In this document: in pieces, positions 1 through 5,993 of the stretch
How positions within the stretch are numbered: the first letter of the stretch is position 1
How the letters are laid out: every line of letters begins with the position of its first letter
From: an uncultured Clostridia bacterium
GTDB taxonomy: Bacteria; Bacillota; Clostridia; Oscillospirales; Acutalibacteraceae
NCBI GenBank assembly: GCA_947626485.1
Contig: CANQSG010000074.1
Coordinates: 1-9,339, forward strand
Direction of reading: 5' to 3'
DNA: 9,339 nt
Position numbers and translations under genes: made by a program
Notes under the pieces: generated by a model
Seen by the model: only the letters and a program-made list of their open reading frames with translations
Databases searched by the model: none
Told to the model about the DNA's origin: nothing

Positions 1-557
1 CCGGCGGCTTCGGCGACCGGGGCATCGAGGGCATGATCCTCGCGGCGCAGTACGCCCGGGTGCACAAAATTCCCTATTTCGGCATCTGCCTCGGCCTGCA
101 GATCGCCGCCATCGCCTTCGCCCGCAACGTGCTCGGCCTGCGGGACGCGAATTCGGGCGAATTTGCCCCCGAGAGCAACAACCGCGTCATCGACCTGATG
201 CCCGATCAGCAGGGCAACCTGCCCAAGGGCGGCAGCATGCGGCTCGGCGCTTACCCCTGCGTCATCCGCCCCGACAGCCGGCTCGCCGCCTGCTACGGCA
301 AGCTCGAAATCTCCGAGCGCCACCGCCACCGTTACGAGTTCAACAACGACTTCCGCCGCGCCTTTTTGGAGCAGGGCGCCGTCTTTTCCGGCACCTCGCC
401 CGACGATCGGCTGGTCGAAGCCTTCGAGCTGCCCGACCATGAATTTTACATCGGCGTGCAGTATCACCCCGAATTCAAGAGCCGCCCCAACGCGGCGCAC
501 CCGCTGTTCCGCGCCTTTATCGCGGCGGCGCGCAAGAAAGGAGCTTCCCGCACATGA
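1..557 (+). CDS. pyrG: CTP synthase, C-terminal glutaminase part (5' truncated)
   Basis: CTP synthase makes CTP from UTP and ATP, using ammonia released from glutamine; it is the last step of de novo pyrimidine nucleotide synthesis, in the cytosol. Only the last 184 codons are visible (reading frame from base 3), out of about 535 in the family. They cover the class I glutamine amidotransferase domain. Visible motifs are GGFGDRGIEG at the window edge, the nucleophile elbow GICLGLQ with Cys at bases 87-89, the CTP-synthase-specific ERHRHRYEFNN stretch, and YHPEFKSRP carrying the His and Glu of the catalytic triad. The synthetase half lies upstream of the window. The stop TGA shares the ATGA overlap with nadE, so translation of the two is probably coupled. 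The family call is secure; the true 5' end cannot be seen. Confidence 0.97.
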   Translation, partial: GGFGDRGIEGMILAAQYARVHKIPYFGICLGLQIAAIAFARNVLGLRDANSGEFAPESNNRVIDLMPDQQGNLPKGGSMRLGAYPCVIRPDSRLAACYGKLEISERHRHRYEFNNDFRRAFLEQGAVFSGTSPDDRLVEAFELPDHEFYIGVQYHPEFKSRPNAAHPLFRAFIAAARKKGASRT

Positions 558-1288
558 GAGATTATAAACAAGAGACCGAACGCCGCGTCGCCTTCCTGCG
601 CGACGCGCTGCGCACCTCCGGCGCCTCCGGCTTTGTCTACGGCAATTCCGGCGGCAAGGACAGCGCGCTGGTCGGCGTCCTCTGCAAAATGGCGTGCGAC
701 AACACCCTCGGCATTCTGATGCCCTGCGCCTCGGCGCGCAACTTCGGCGAGGACCTGCGCGACGGGTTGGAGGTCGCCGAACATTACGGCATCGAGACCG
801 TGCAGGTCGACCTGACCCCGGCGCGCGACGCGCTGCTCGCCGAGATCTCCAAGGTCGCCGCGCCCTGCGACGCCGCCGTGCGCAACGCCGCCCCCCGCCT
901 GCGCATGACGACGCTCTACACCGTCGCCCAGAGCCGCGGCAGCCTCGTCGTCGGGACGGGCAACCGCAGCGAAGCCTACGTCGGCTATTTCACGAAATGG
1001 GGCGACGGCGCGTATGACCTCAACCCGATCTCCGACCTGACCGTCACGGAAATTTACGAATTCCTCGCCTATCTCGACGCGCCGCTCTGCGTCCGCACCA
1101 AAGCCCCCTCCGCCGGCCTGTTCGACGGCCAGACCGACGAGGGCGAGCTCGGCTTCACCTACGCCCAGCTCGACCGCTATCTGCTCACAGGCGAGGGCGA
1201 GGAAGCCGTTATCGCCGCCATCGAGCGCAAGCACGCCGCCAGCGCCCACAAGCGCGCCCCATCTCTTACCTTTGCAGGAGGCAACTGA
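554..1288 (+). CDS. nadE: NH3-dependent NAD(+) synthetase
   Basis: This enzyme catalyses the last step of NAD synthesis: it adenylates deamido-NAD with ATP and amidates it with ammonia. The 244-residue protein has the N-type ATP pyrophosphatase P-loop SGGKDS at residues 32-37. It also has GTGNRSE at 134-140, followed by GYFTKWGDGAYDLNPISDL, and the late PSAGLFDGQTDEGELGF segment, all typical of NadE. There is no nitrilase-type glutaminase domain, so it should use free ammonia, and its length fits the ammonia-dependent subfamily. The ATG at 554 overlaps the pyrG stop (ATGA) and has an AAAGGAG ribosome site 10 nt upstream, within the end of pyrG. The gene stops 1 nt before dapL. No promoter of its own is seen, so it is probably expressed with pyrG. 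Confidence 0.95.
   Translation: MRDYKQETERRVAFLRDALRTSGASGFVYGNSGGKDSALVGVLCKMACDNTLGILMPCASARNFGEDLRDGLEVAEHYGIETVQVDLTPARDALLAEISKVAAPCDAAVRNAAPRLRMTTLYTVAQSRGSLVVGTGNRSEAYVGYFTKWGDGAYDLNPISDLTVTEIYEFLAYLDAPLCVRTKAPSAGLFDGQTDEGELGFTYAQLDRYLLTGEGEEAVIAAIERKHAASAHKRAPSLTFAGGN
1276..1281 (+). promoter_or_regulatory. Ribosome binding site that fixes the dapL start
   Basis: A full AGGAGG lies 8 nt before the ATG at 1290. An in-frame TTG at 1272 would extend the protein by six residues, but it lies just ahead of this site and has no good site of its own. The site sits inside the last codons of nadE, which fits coupled translation. Confidence 0.85.
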
Positions 1289-1289
1289 A

Positions 1290-2480
1290 ATGCAGCTGAA
1301 TGAACAATACCGCACCCTTTCCCAGAGCTATCTCTTTTCCACCATCGCCCGCGAGGTCGACGCTTTCCGCGCCGCAAACCCGCAGGCAGACCTCATCCGC
1401 ATGGGCATCGGCGACGTGACGCTGCCGCTGCCCGCCGTTGTGGTCGACGCCTTTGCCGCCGCCGTGCGGGAGCAGGGCGAGGCCGCGCATTTCCACGGCT
1501 ACGGCCCCGAACAGGGCTACGATTTCCTGCGGGAGGCCATCCGCGCCCACTACGCCGGCTTCGGCGTCGACCTGCCCGCCGACGATATCTTCGTGAGCGA
1601 CGGCGCCAAGAGCGACATCGGCAACATCCTCGACCTCTTCGCCCCGGGCGGCAACACGGTGCTCATCCCCGACCCGGTCTATCCCGTCTATTGCGACACG
1701 AACCACATGGCGGGCAACCGCGTCGTGTTTCTCGATGCGAACCGCGAAAACGGCTTCCTGCCGCTGCCCGACGAGGGACAGGACGCCGACCTGATCTACC
1801 TCTGCTCGCCGAACAACCCGACCGGCGCGGTCTATAGCCGCGACCAGCTCGCGCTCTGGGTGGCGTATGCGAGAAAGCGCGGCGCGATCCTCCTGTTCGA
1901 CGCGGCGTATGAAGCCTTTTTGCAGGACGACACGCTGCCCCACAGCATTTTCGAGATCCCCGGCGCGCGGGAGTGCGCGATCGAATTCTGCTCCTTCTCG
2001 AAGACGGCGGGCTTCACCGGCACGCGCTGCGGCTACACCGTCGTCCCGCACGAGTTAGAGCGCGACGGTCTGCGCCTGCGCGAGATGTGGCTGCGCCGCC
2101 AGACCACCAAATTCAACGGCGTTTCCTATCCCGTCCAGCGCGCGGCGGCGGCCGTTTTCTCGCCCGAGGGCATGGCGGCATGCCGGGAAAATATCGCGGT
2201 CTATCACGGCAACGCGACGGTCATCTGCGACGCCCTGCGCAGCTGCGGCGTCTGGCACGTCGGCGGCGAAAATTCGCCCTACGTCTGGATGAAATGCCCG
2301 GGCGAGGGGAGCTCGTGGGACTTCTTCCGGCTGCTGCTCTCCCGCGCCGCCGTCGTCGGCACGCCGGGCAGCGGGTTCGGCAAAAACGGCGAGGGCTATT
2401 TCCGCCTGACGGCCTTCGGCGACCCGGAGGCGACGCGCCGCGCCATGGCGCGCATGGTCGACCTGATCGGCAAAATTTAG
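1290..2480 (+). CDS. dapL: LL-diaminopimelate aminotransferase
   Basis: DapL is a PLP-dependent fold-type I aminotransferase. It converts tetrahydrodipicolinate directly to LL-diaminopimelate with glutamate as amino donor, bypassing the acylated intermediates of lysine and peptidoglycan precursor synthesis. The protein has 396 residues, close to the family's usual 390-410. Visible features are the N-terminal FSTIAREVDAF and IRMGIGDVTLPLP segments, YGPEQGYDFLREAI, the SDGAKSDIGNI cofactor-binding segment, CSPNNPTGAVYS, and the Schiff-base lysine at residue 238 in SFSKTAGFTGTRCGY. The SFSKTAGFTGTRCGY context and the SDGAKSD motif favour DapL over generic aspartate aminotransferases. It follows nadE after 1 nt (TGAaATG). 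No clear terminator lies directly after it; the next candidate is the hairpin at 2585-2627. An aminotransferase of somewhat different substrate range cannot be excluded, but DapL is much the best fit. Confidence 0.93.
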   Translation: MQLNEQYRTLSQSYLFSTIAREVDAFRAANPQADLIRMGIGDVTLPLPAVVVDAFAAAVREQGEAAHFHGYGPEQGYDFLREAIRAHYAGFGVDLPADDIFVSDGAKSDIGNILDLFAPGGNTVLIPDPVYPVYCDTNHMAGNRVVFLDANRENGFLPLPDEGQDADLIYLCSPNNPTGAVYSRDQLALWVAYARKRGAILLFDAAYEAFLQDDTLPHSIFEIPGARECAIEFCSFSKTAGFTGTRCGYTVVPHELERDGLRLREMWLRRQTTKFNGVSYPVQRAAAAVFSPEGMAACRENIAVYHGNATVICDALRSCGVWHVGGENSPYVWMKCPGEGSSWDFFRLLLSRAAVVGTPGSGFGKNGEGYFRLTAFGDPEATRRAMARMVDLIGKI

Positions 2481-2541
2481 CCAAAAAATTCCCCGCGCGA
2501 CCCGCCGCGAAATGGAAAAAAGGGCGAATTTCAAAAATCGC

Positions 2542-2570
2542 TTGACAATCCGCCCGAACGGGTTTATACT
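2542..2570 (+). promoter_or_regulatory. Sigma-A-type promoter for amtB
   Basis: TTGACA at 2542-2547 and TATACT at 2565-2570 are separated by exactly 17 bp, so the -35 is perfect and the -10 is 5 of 6. The predicted transcription start is near 2576-2578, giving a leader of about 128 nt before the amtB ATG. The spacer holds the inverted repeat CCCGAACGGG (2553-2562). No comparable promoter is visible between 2628 and 2700. Confidence 0.8.
2553..2562. repeat. 10-bp inverted repeat in the promoter spacer
   Basis: CCCG-AA-CGGG is a perfect palindrome lying between the -35 and -10 elements of the amtB promoter, where a bound repressor would block polymerase. It contains a CGAA core but does not otherwise match a known operator that I can name. 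It is short enough to occur by chance in GC-rich DNA. Confidence 0.4.
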
Positions 2571-2575
2571 GGAGC

Positions 2576-2599
2576 ATGTAAGGCAAAGGTGCCGCACGT
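2576..2599 (+). promoter_or_regulatory. Alternative hairpin with A1/G4 hexaloop overlapping the terminator
   Basis: GGC (2582-2584) and GCC (2591-2593) enclose the six-base loop AAAGGT. The stem can extend through a 2x2 internal loop to ATGT/ACGT (2576-2579 with 2596-2599). A hexaloop with A at position 1 and G at position 4 is the element bound by ANTAR antiterminators. Forming it uses bases 2588-2595 of the terminator's 5' arm, so the two structures exclude each other. Only one such hairpin is seen, whereas ANTAR targets normally have two, and the core stem is only 3 bp. The regulatory reading is therefore tentative. Confidence 0.3.
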
Positions 2600-2627
2600 C
2601 ATAAGACGCGCGGCGCCTTTTCTTTTT
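2585..2627 (+). terminator. Terminator-like hairpin in the amtB leader (possible attenuator)
   Basis: The arms GGTGCCGC (2588-2595) and GCGGCGCC (2610-2617) pair over 8 bp with one G-U. After an A-C mismatch, an inner CGTC/GACG stem closes an ATAA tetraloop. AAA at 2585-2587 can pair with the first Ts of the run TTTTCTTTTT (2618-2627). This has the form of a strong intrinsic terminator. It lies downstream of the amtB promoter, only about ten bases past the predicted transcription start, so it should interrupt amtB transcription unless overcome. It is also the first terminator after dapL and may end the pyrG-nadE-dapL transcript. Confidence 0.8.
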
Positions 2628-2704
2628 CCCGTCGGAACGCGGACGGTCCTGCGAAAAAGGGCCCTGCCGCCCGCGATCCGCACAGCAAAAAAGGAGGTCC
2701 CATT

Positions 2705-4459
2705 ATGTCGGAAATTTTCAGTGTCTGGTTCCTCATCGGCGCCGCGCTTGTCTTCTGGATGCAGGCCGGGTTCGCCATGGTGGAAACCGGCTTCACCCGC
2801 GCGAAGAACGCCGGCAATATCCTGATGAAAAACCTGATGGATTTTTGTATCGGCACCATCGTCTTTATCCTCATCGGCTTCAGCCTGCTGCTCGGGGAAG
2901 ACGTCGTCGGCCTCATCGGCAAACCCGGCTTCGATATCTTTACGAATTACGCCGAATTTGACTGGTCGAACTTCGTCTTTAACCTCGTCTTCTGCGCCAC
3001 GACGGCGACGATCGTCTCGGGCGCGATGGCGGGGCGCACCAAATTCCTGTCCTACTGCATCTATTCCGCCGTCATCTCCGCCGTGATCTATCCGGTGGAA
3101 GCCCACTGGGTCTGGGGCGGCGGCTGGCTGGCGCAGCTCGGTTTCCACGATTTCGCCGGCTCCAACTGCATCCACATGGTCGGCGGGATCTGCGCCCTCA
3201 TCGGCGCGGCGCTGCTCGGCCCGCGCATCGGCAAATTCAAACGGGATTCTTCAGGCAAGGTCACAAAGGTCAACGCCTTCCCGGGGCACAGCCTGCCGCT
3301 CGGGTGTCTGGGCGTCTTCATCCTCTGGCTCGGCTGGTACGGTTTTAACGGCGCCGCCGCGACGTCGGTCTCCGAGCTCGGCAGCATCTTCCTGACGACG
3401 ACGGTCGCCCCCGCAGTCGCCACCGTCGTCTGCATGGTCTTCACCTGGCTGAAATACGGCAAGCCCGACGTCAGCATGTGCCTGAACGCCTCGCTGGCGG
3501 GGCTGGTCGCCATCACCGCGGGCTGCGACGTGACCGACGCCCTCGGTTCGCTCGTCATCGGCGCCGTGTCGGGTGTGCTCGTCGTCTTCGGCGTCTGGCT
3601 GATGGATTATAAGCTGCACATCGACGACCCGGTCGGCGCGGTCGCCGTCCACTGTATGAACGGCATCTGGGGCACGCTGGCGGTCGGCCTCTTCGCGACC
3701 GATACCGCGCCCGCCTTTGCCCGCGGCGTCGGCGACGGCACCGCCTTCGGCGCGAACCAGATCGCCGCAAAGGGTCTGTTCTACGGCGGCGGCTTCCGCC
3801 AGCTCGGACTGCAACTCGTCGGCATGCTTGCGACGATCGCTTTCACCGCCGTGACGATCACGATCACCTTCCTCGTCATCCGCAAGGCCGTCGGCCTGCG
3901 CGTCAGCCGTGAGGAGGAGATCTCCGGTCTCGACCCGACGGAGCACGGCCTCGGCTCTGCCTACGCGGGCTTCAGCATCATCGACGTCGGCGGCGCCTCG
4001 GCGACCGAGGAAGTCCTGCCCATGCCCGCCACCGCTGCGCCGGCTGCGGCAGAAGCTCCGGCGGCGCCCGCACCCGCCGCCCGTCCGGCAGGCGCGCCCA
4101 AGCTGACAAAGGTCTCGATGGTCTTCAACCAGGATCGCTTCGAGGCGCTGAAAGCCGCGATGAACGCCATCGGCGTCAGCGGCATGACCGTCACGCAGGT
4201 GCTGGGCTACGGCACCCAGAAGGGTCACGATTCCTATTACCGCGGCGTCAAGCTCGACGGGGTCAAACTGCTGCCGAAGGTCAAGGTCGAGGTCGTCGTC
4301 AGCAAGGTGCCGGTGCAGACCGTGATCGACGCGGCGCGCAAGGCGCTCTATACCGGCGAGGTCGGCGACGGCAAGCTCTTTGTCTATGACGTGGAGGATA
4401 CCGTCCGGGTTCGCACGGGCGAAACGGGTTACGACGCCTTGCAGGGCGGCGAAGACTAA
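2705..4459 (+). CDS. amtB: Ammonium transporter fused to a PII signalling domain (AmtB-GlnK fusion)
   Basis: The protein should conduct ammonium across the cytoplasmic membrane and carry its own nitrogen/energy sensor. It has 584 residues. Residues 1-410 or so are an Amt channel of about eleven hydrophobic segments, starting directly with the first helix. It has the twin pore histidines (H157 in SNCIHMVGG, H316 in AVHCMNGIWG). Residues about 435-465 are an Ala/Pro-rich linker. Residues 466-584 are a full PII (GlnB/GlnK) domain: MNAIGVSGMTVTQVLGYG, the T-loop QKGHDSYYRG with Tyr512 where uridylylated PII proteins carry Tyr51, LPKVKVEVVV, TGEVGDGKLFVYDV and the RVRTGETG end. Free GlnK normally plugs the Amt trimer; here the plug is tethered one to one. 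The start is set by AAGGAGGT six bases before the ATG. Expression probably passes through the leader hairpin at 2585-2627. The family call is secure; how the fusion responds to nitrogen is inference. Confidence 0.95.
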   Translation: MSEIFSVWFLIGAALVFWMQAGFAMVETGFTRAKNAGNILMKNLMDFCIGTIVFILIGFSLLLGEDVVGLIGKPGFDIFTNYAEFDWSNFVFNLVFCATTATIVSGAMAGRTKFLSYCIYSAVISAVIYPVEAHWVWGGGWLAQLGFHDFAGSNCIHMVGGICALIGAALLGPRIGKFKRDSSGKVTKVNAFPGHSLPLGCLGVFILWLGWYGFNGAAATSVSELGSIFLTTTVAPAVATVVCMVFTWLKYGKPDVSMCLNASLAGLVAITAGCDVTDALGSLVIGAVSGVLVVFGVWLMDYKLHIDDPVGAVAVHCMNGIWGTLAVGLFATDTAPAFARGVGDGTAFGANQIAAKGLFYGGGFRQLGLQLVGMLATIAFTAVTITITFLVIRKAVGLRVSREEEISGLDPTEHGLGSAYAGFSIIDVGGASATEEVLPMPATAAPAAAEAPAAPAPAARPAGAPKLTKVSMVFNQDRFEALKAAMNAIGVSGMTVTQVLGYGTQKGHDSYYRGVKLDGVKLLPKVKVEVVVSKVPVQTVIDAARKALYTGEVGDGKLFVYDVEDTVRVRTGETGYDALQGGED

Positions 4460-4472
4460 ACCATAAAAAAGA

Positions 4473-4512
4473 GGGAACGGCTGTCCTGACCGGCGGCCGT
4501 CCCTTTGCCTTT
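4473..4512 (+). terminator. Hairpin between amtB and purF
   Basis: GGGAACGGC (4473-4481) pairs with GCCGTCCC (4496-4503) with one bulged A. An A-run (4465-4470) precedes it and TTTGCCTTTG follows. The interrupted T-run suggests a partial terminator. The purF ribosome site (AAAGGGG, 4514-4520) follows at once, and no strong promoter lies between hairpin and purF. Read-through into purF is therefore plausible. A weak match, TTGCAG (4439-4444), 17 bp, CATAAA (4462-4467), could serve purF, but I give it little weight. Confidence 0.6.
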
Positions 4513-4530
4513 GAAAGGGGTGCCGCGTTT

Positions 4531-5913
4531 ATGGACAAATGGAAGGAAGAATGCGGGGTGTTCGGCGTCTGGGGCGACCCGCGCGCCGTCGAACTGACCT
4601 ACCTCGGGCTGCACTCGCTCCAGCACCGGGGGCAGGAGGGGGCGGGCATCGCCGCCGCCGACGGGCAGCACATCCTCTGCAAAAAAGGGAAGGGGCTGCT
4701 CAGCGAGGTCTTTCCCGCGCTGCCCGACACGCTGACCGGCCGCCCTTACTGCATCGGCCACGTCCGGTATGCGACGGCGGGGGGCGACGAGCTCGAAAAC
4801 GTGCAGCCGATCCTCGTCCGCTCGAAATACGGCAGCGTGGCGGTGGCGCACAACGGCCAGATCGTCAACGCCCCCAACCTGCGCGCGGCGCTCGAGGAGC
4901 AGGGCAGCGTCTTTCATTCGAGCAGCGACAGCGAGATCATTCTCCACCTCATCCAACACGGCCACGGCAGCCTGCTCGACAAGCTGACCGCCGCCTGCCG
5001 CACCCTCGACGGCGCCTTTTCGGTCGTCGTCCTGACCGAAAAAAGCCTTTACGCCATGCGCGACCGCTTCGGCTTCCGCCCGCTCTCGATCGCCACGCTG
5101 GGCGACGGCTGGTGTGTCAGCAGCGAGACCTGCGCCTTCTCCGCCGTCGGCGCGAAATTCCTGCGGGAGGTCGCCCCCGGCGAGATCGTCAAGTTCTCGG
5201 CGCACGGGGTCGAATCGGTGCAGTATACGCAGGAGCTGCGCCCCGCCCTCTGCGCGATGGAGTACATCTATTTTTCCCGCCCCGACAGCGACATGAACGG
5301 CCGCAACGTCCACGCCGTGCGCAAGGCGAGCGGGCGGCTGCTCGCCGAGCACGACCGGGAAGACACACAGGCCGACCTCGTCGTCGGCGTGCCCGACAGC
5401 TCCCTTTCCGCCGCGACGGGGTACAGCGAGGTCTCGGGTCTGCCGAGCGAGATGGGGCTCGTGAAAAACCGCTACATCGGCCGCACCTTTATCCAGCCGA
5501 CACAGGATCTGCGCGACCTCGGCGTCCGGCTCAAGCTCTCGGTCAACGCCTCGGTCGTCGCCGGGAAGCGGGTCGTGCTCATCGACGATTCGATCGTCCG
5601 GGGCACGACGGTGCGGCGCATCGTCCGCTTGCTGCGGCAGGCGGGCGCCACGGCGGTGCACCTGCGCATCGCCTCGCCCGAAATTCGCTATCCCTGCTGT
5701 TACGGGGTCGACACCTCGACCCGCGAGGAGCTCATCGCCGCGTCGCAGAGCGACCGCGCGGTCTGCGAGGCCGTCGGCGCCGACACGCTGAAATACCTCT
5801 CGGTCGCCGACCTCGAACAGCTTTACGGCAAAAATCGCTGCTGTTACGCCTGCTTCAACGGCGACTATCCGACCGACCTCTGCCCCCTGCGCGCCGATTT
5901 CGCGGTCGACTGA
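4531..5913 (+). CDS. purF: Amidophosphoribosyltransferase
   Basis: PurF catalyses the committed step of purine synthesis, replacing the pyrophosphate of PRPP with the amide nitrogen of glutamine to give phosphoribosylamine. The protein has 460 residues. The N-terminal Ntn hydrolase domain has Cys8 in EECGVFGVWG, exposed after removal of a seven-residue propeptide, then LQHRGQEGAGI and IGHVRYATAG. The C-terminal phosphoribosyltransferase domain carries the PRPP loop VVLIDDSIVRGTT at 348-360. Cys241, Cys389, Cys438 and Cys441 (the last two as CYAC) match the [4Fe-4S] ligands of the oxygen-sensitive Bacillus-type enzyme, in keeping with an anaerobe. The ATG at 4531 has AAAGGGG 10 nt upstream. 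The gene stands alone rather than in a pur operon and sits 71 bp after amtB. It converges on a purine permease. It has no strong promoter of its own, so it may depend on read-through. Confidence 0.96.
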   Translation: MDKWKEECGVFGVWGDPRAVELTYLGLHSLQHRGQEGAGIAAADGQHILCKKGKGLLSEVFPALPDTLTGRPYCIGHVRYATAGGDELENVQPILVRSKYGSVAVAHNGQIVNAPNLRAALEEQGSVFHSSSDSEIILHLIQHGHGSLLDKLTAACRTLDGAFSVVVLTEKSLYAMRDRFGFRPLSIATLGDGWCVSSETCAFSAVGAKFLREVAPGEIVKFSAHGVESVQYTQELRPALCAMEYIYFSRPDSDMNGRNVHAVRKASGRLLAEHDREDTQADLVVGVPDSSLSAATGYSEVSGLPSEMGLVKNRYIGRTFIQPTQDLRDLGVRLKLSVNASVVAGKRVVLIDDSIVRGTTVRRIVRLLRQAGATAVHLRIASPEIRYPCCYGVDTSTREELIAASQSDRAVCEAVGADTLKYLSVADLEQLYGKNRCCYACFNGDYPTDLCPLRADFAVD

Positions 5914-5929
5914 ATTCCTTTATTTGCGC

Positions 5930-5970
5930 AAAAAACGCCCCCTGTGCGGTCGGAAGCCGTACAGGGGGCG
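5930..5970 (-). terminator. Terminator of the purine permease gene, between convergent genes
   Basis: CGCCCCCTGT (5936-5945) pairs perfectly with ACAGGGGGCG (5961-5970). An inner GCGG/CCGT stem encloses a 7-nt loop, for 14 bp in all. On the minus strand the hairpin is followed by TTTTTTGCG, a proper terminator for the permease, starting 23 nt after its stop. On the plus strand the following bases are CTTGGCG, so purF would be terminated poorly, though the hairpin may still protect its mRNA end. Confidence 0.85.
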
Positions 5971-5993
5971 CTTGGCGTCAGGCGAAATCGACG

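Noticed and set aside
1272..1289. TTG start for dapL six codons upstream of the chosen ATG.
   Set aside because: The AGGAGG at 1276-1281 is correctly spaced for the ATG at 1290 and lies inside the proposed extension, so the upstream start would have no usable ribosome site.
464..1315. Long minus-strand open frames opposite nadE, dapL, amtB and purF.
   Set aside because: Each lies wholly opposite a well-identified conserved gene, has low-complexity Ala/Gly/Arg/Asp-rich translation, and lacks a credible promoter or ribosome site.
2481..2541. AAATTC...GAATTT inverted repeat and CGCG repeats after dapL as a dedicated dapL terminator.
   Set aside because: The arms are short, the loop is over 30 nt and no T-run follows. 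The hairpin at 2585-2627 is a far better terminator.
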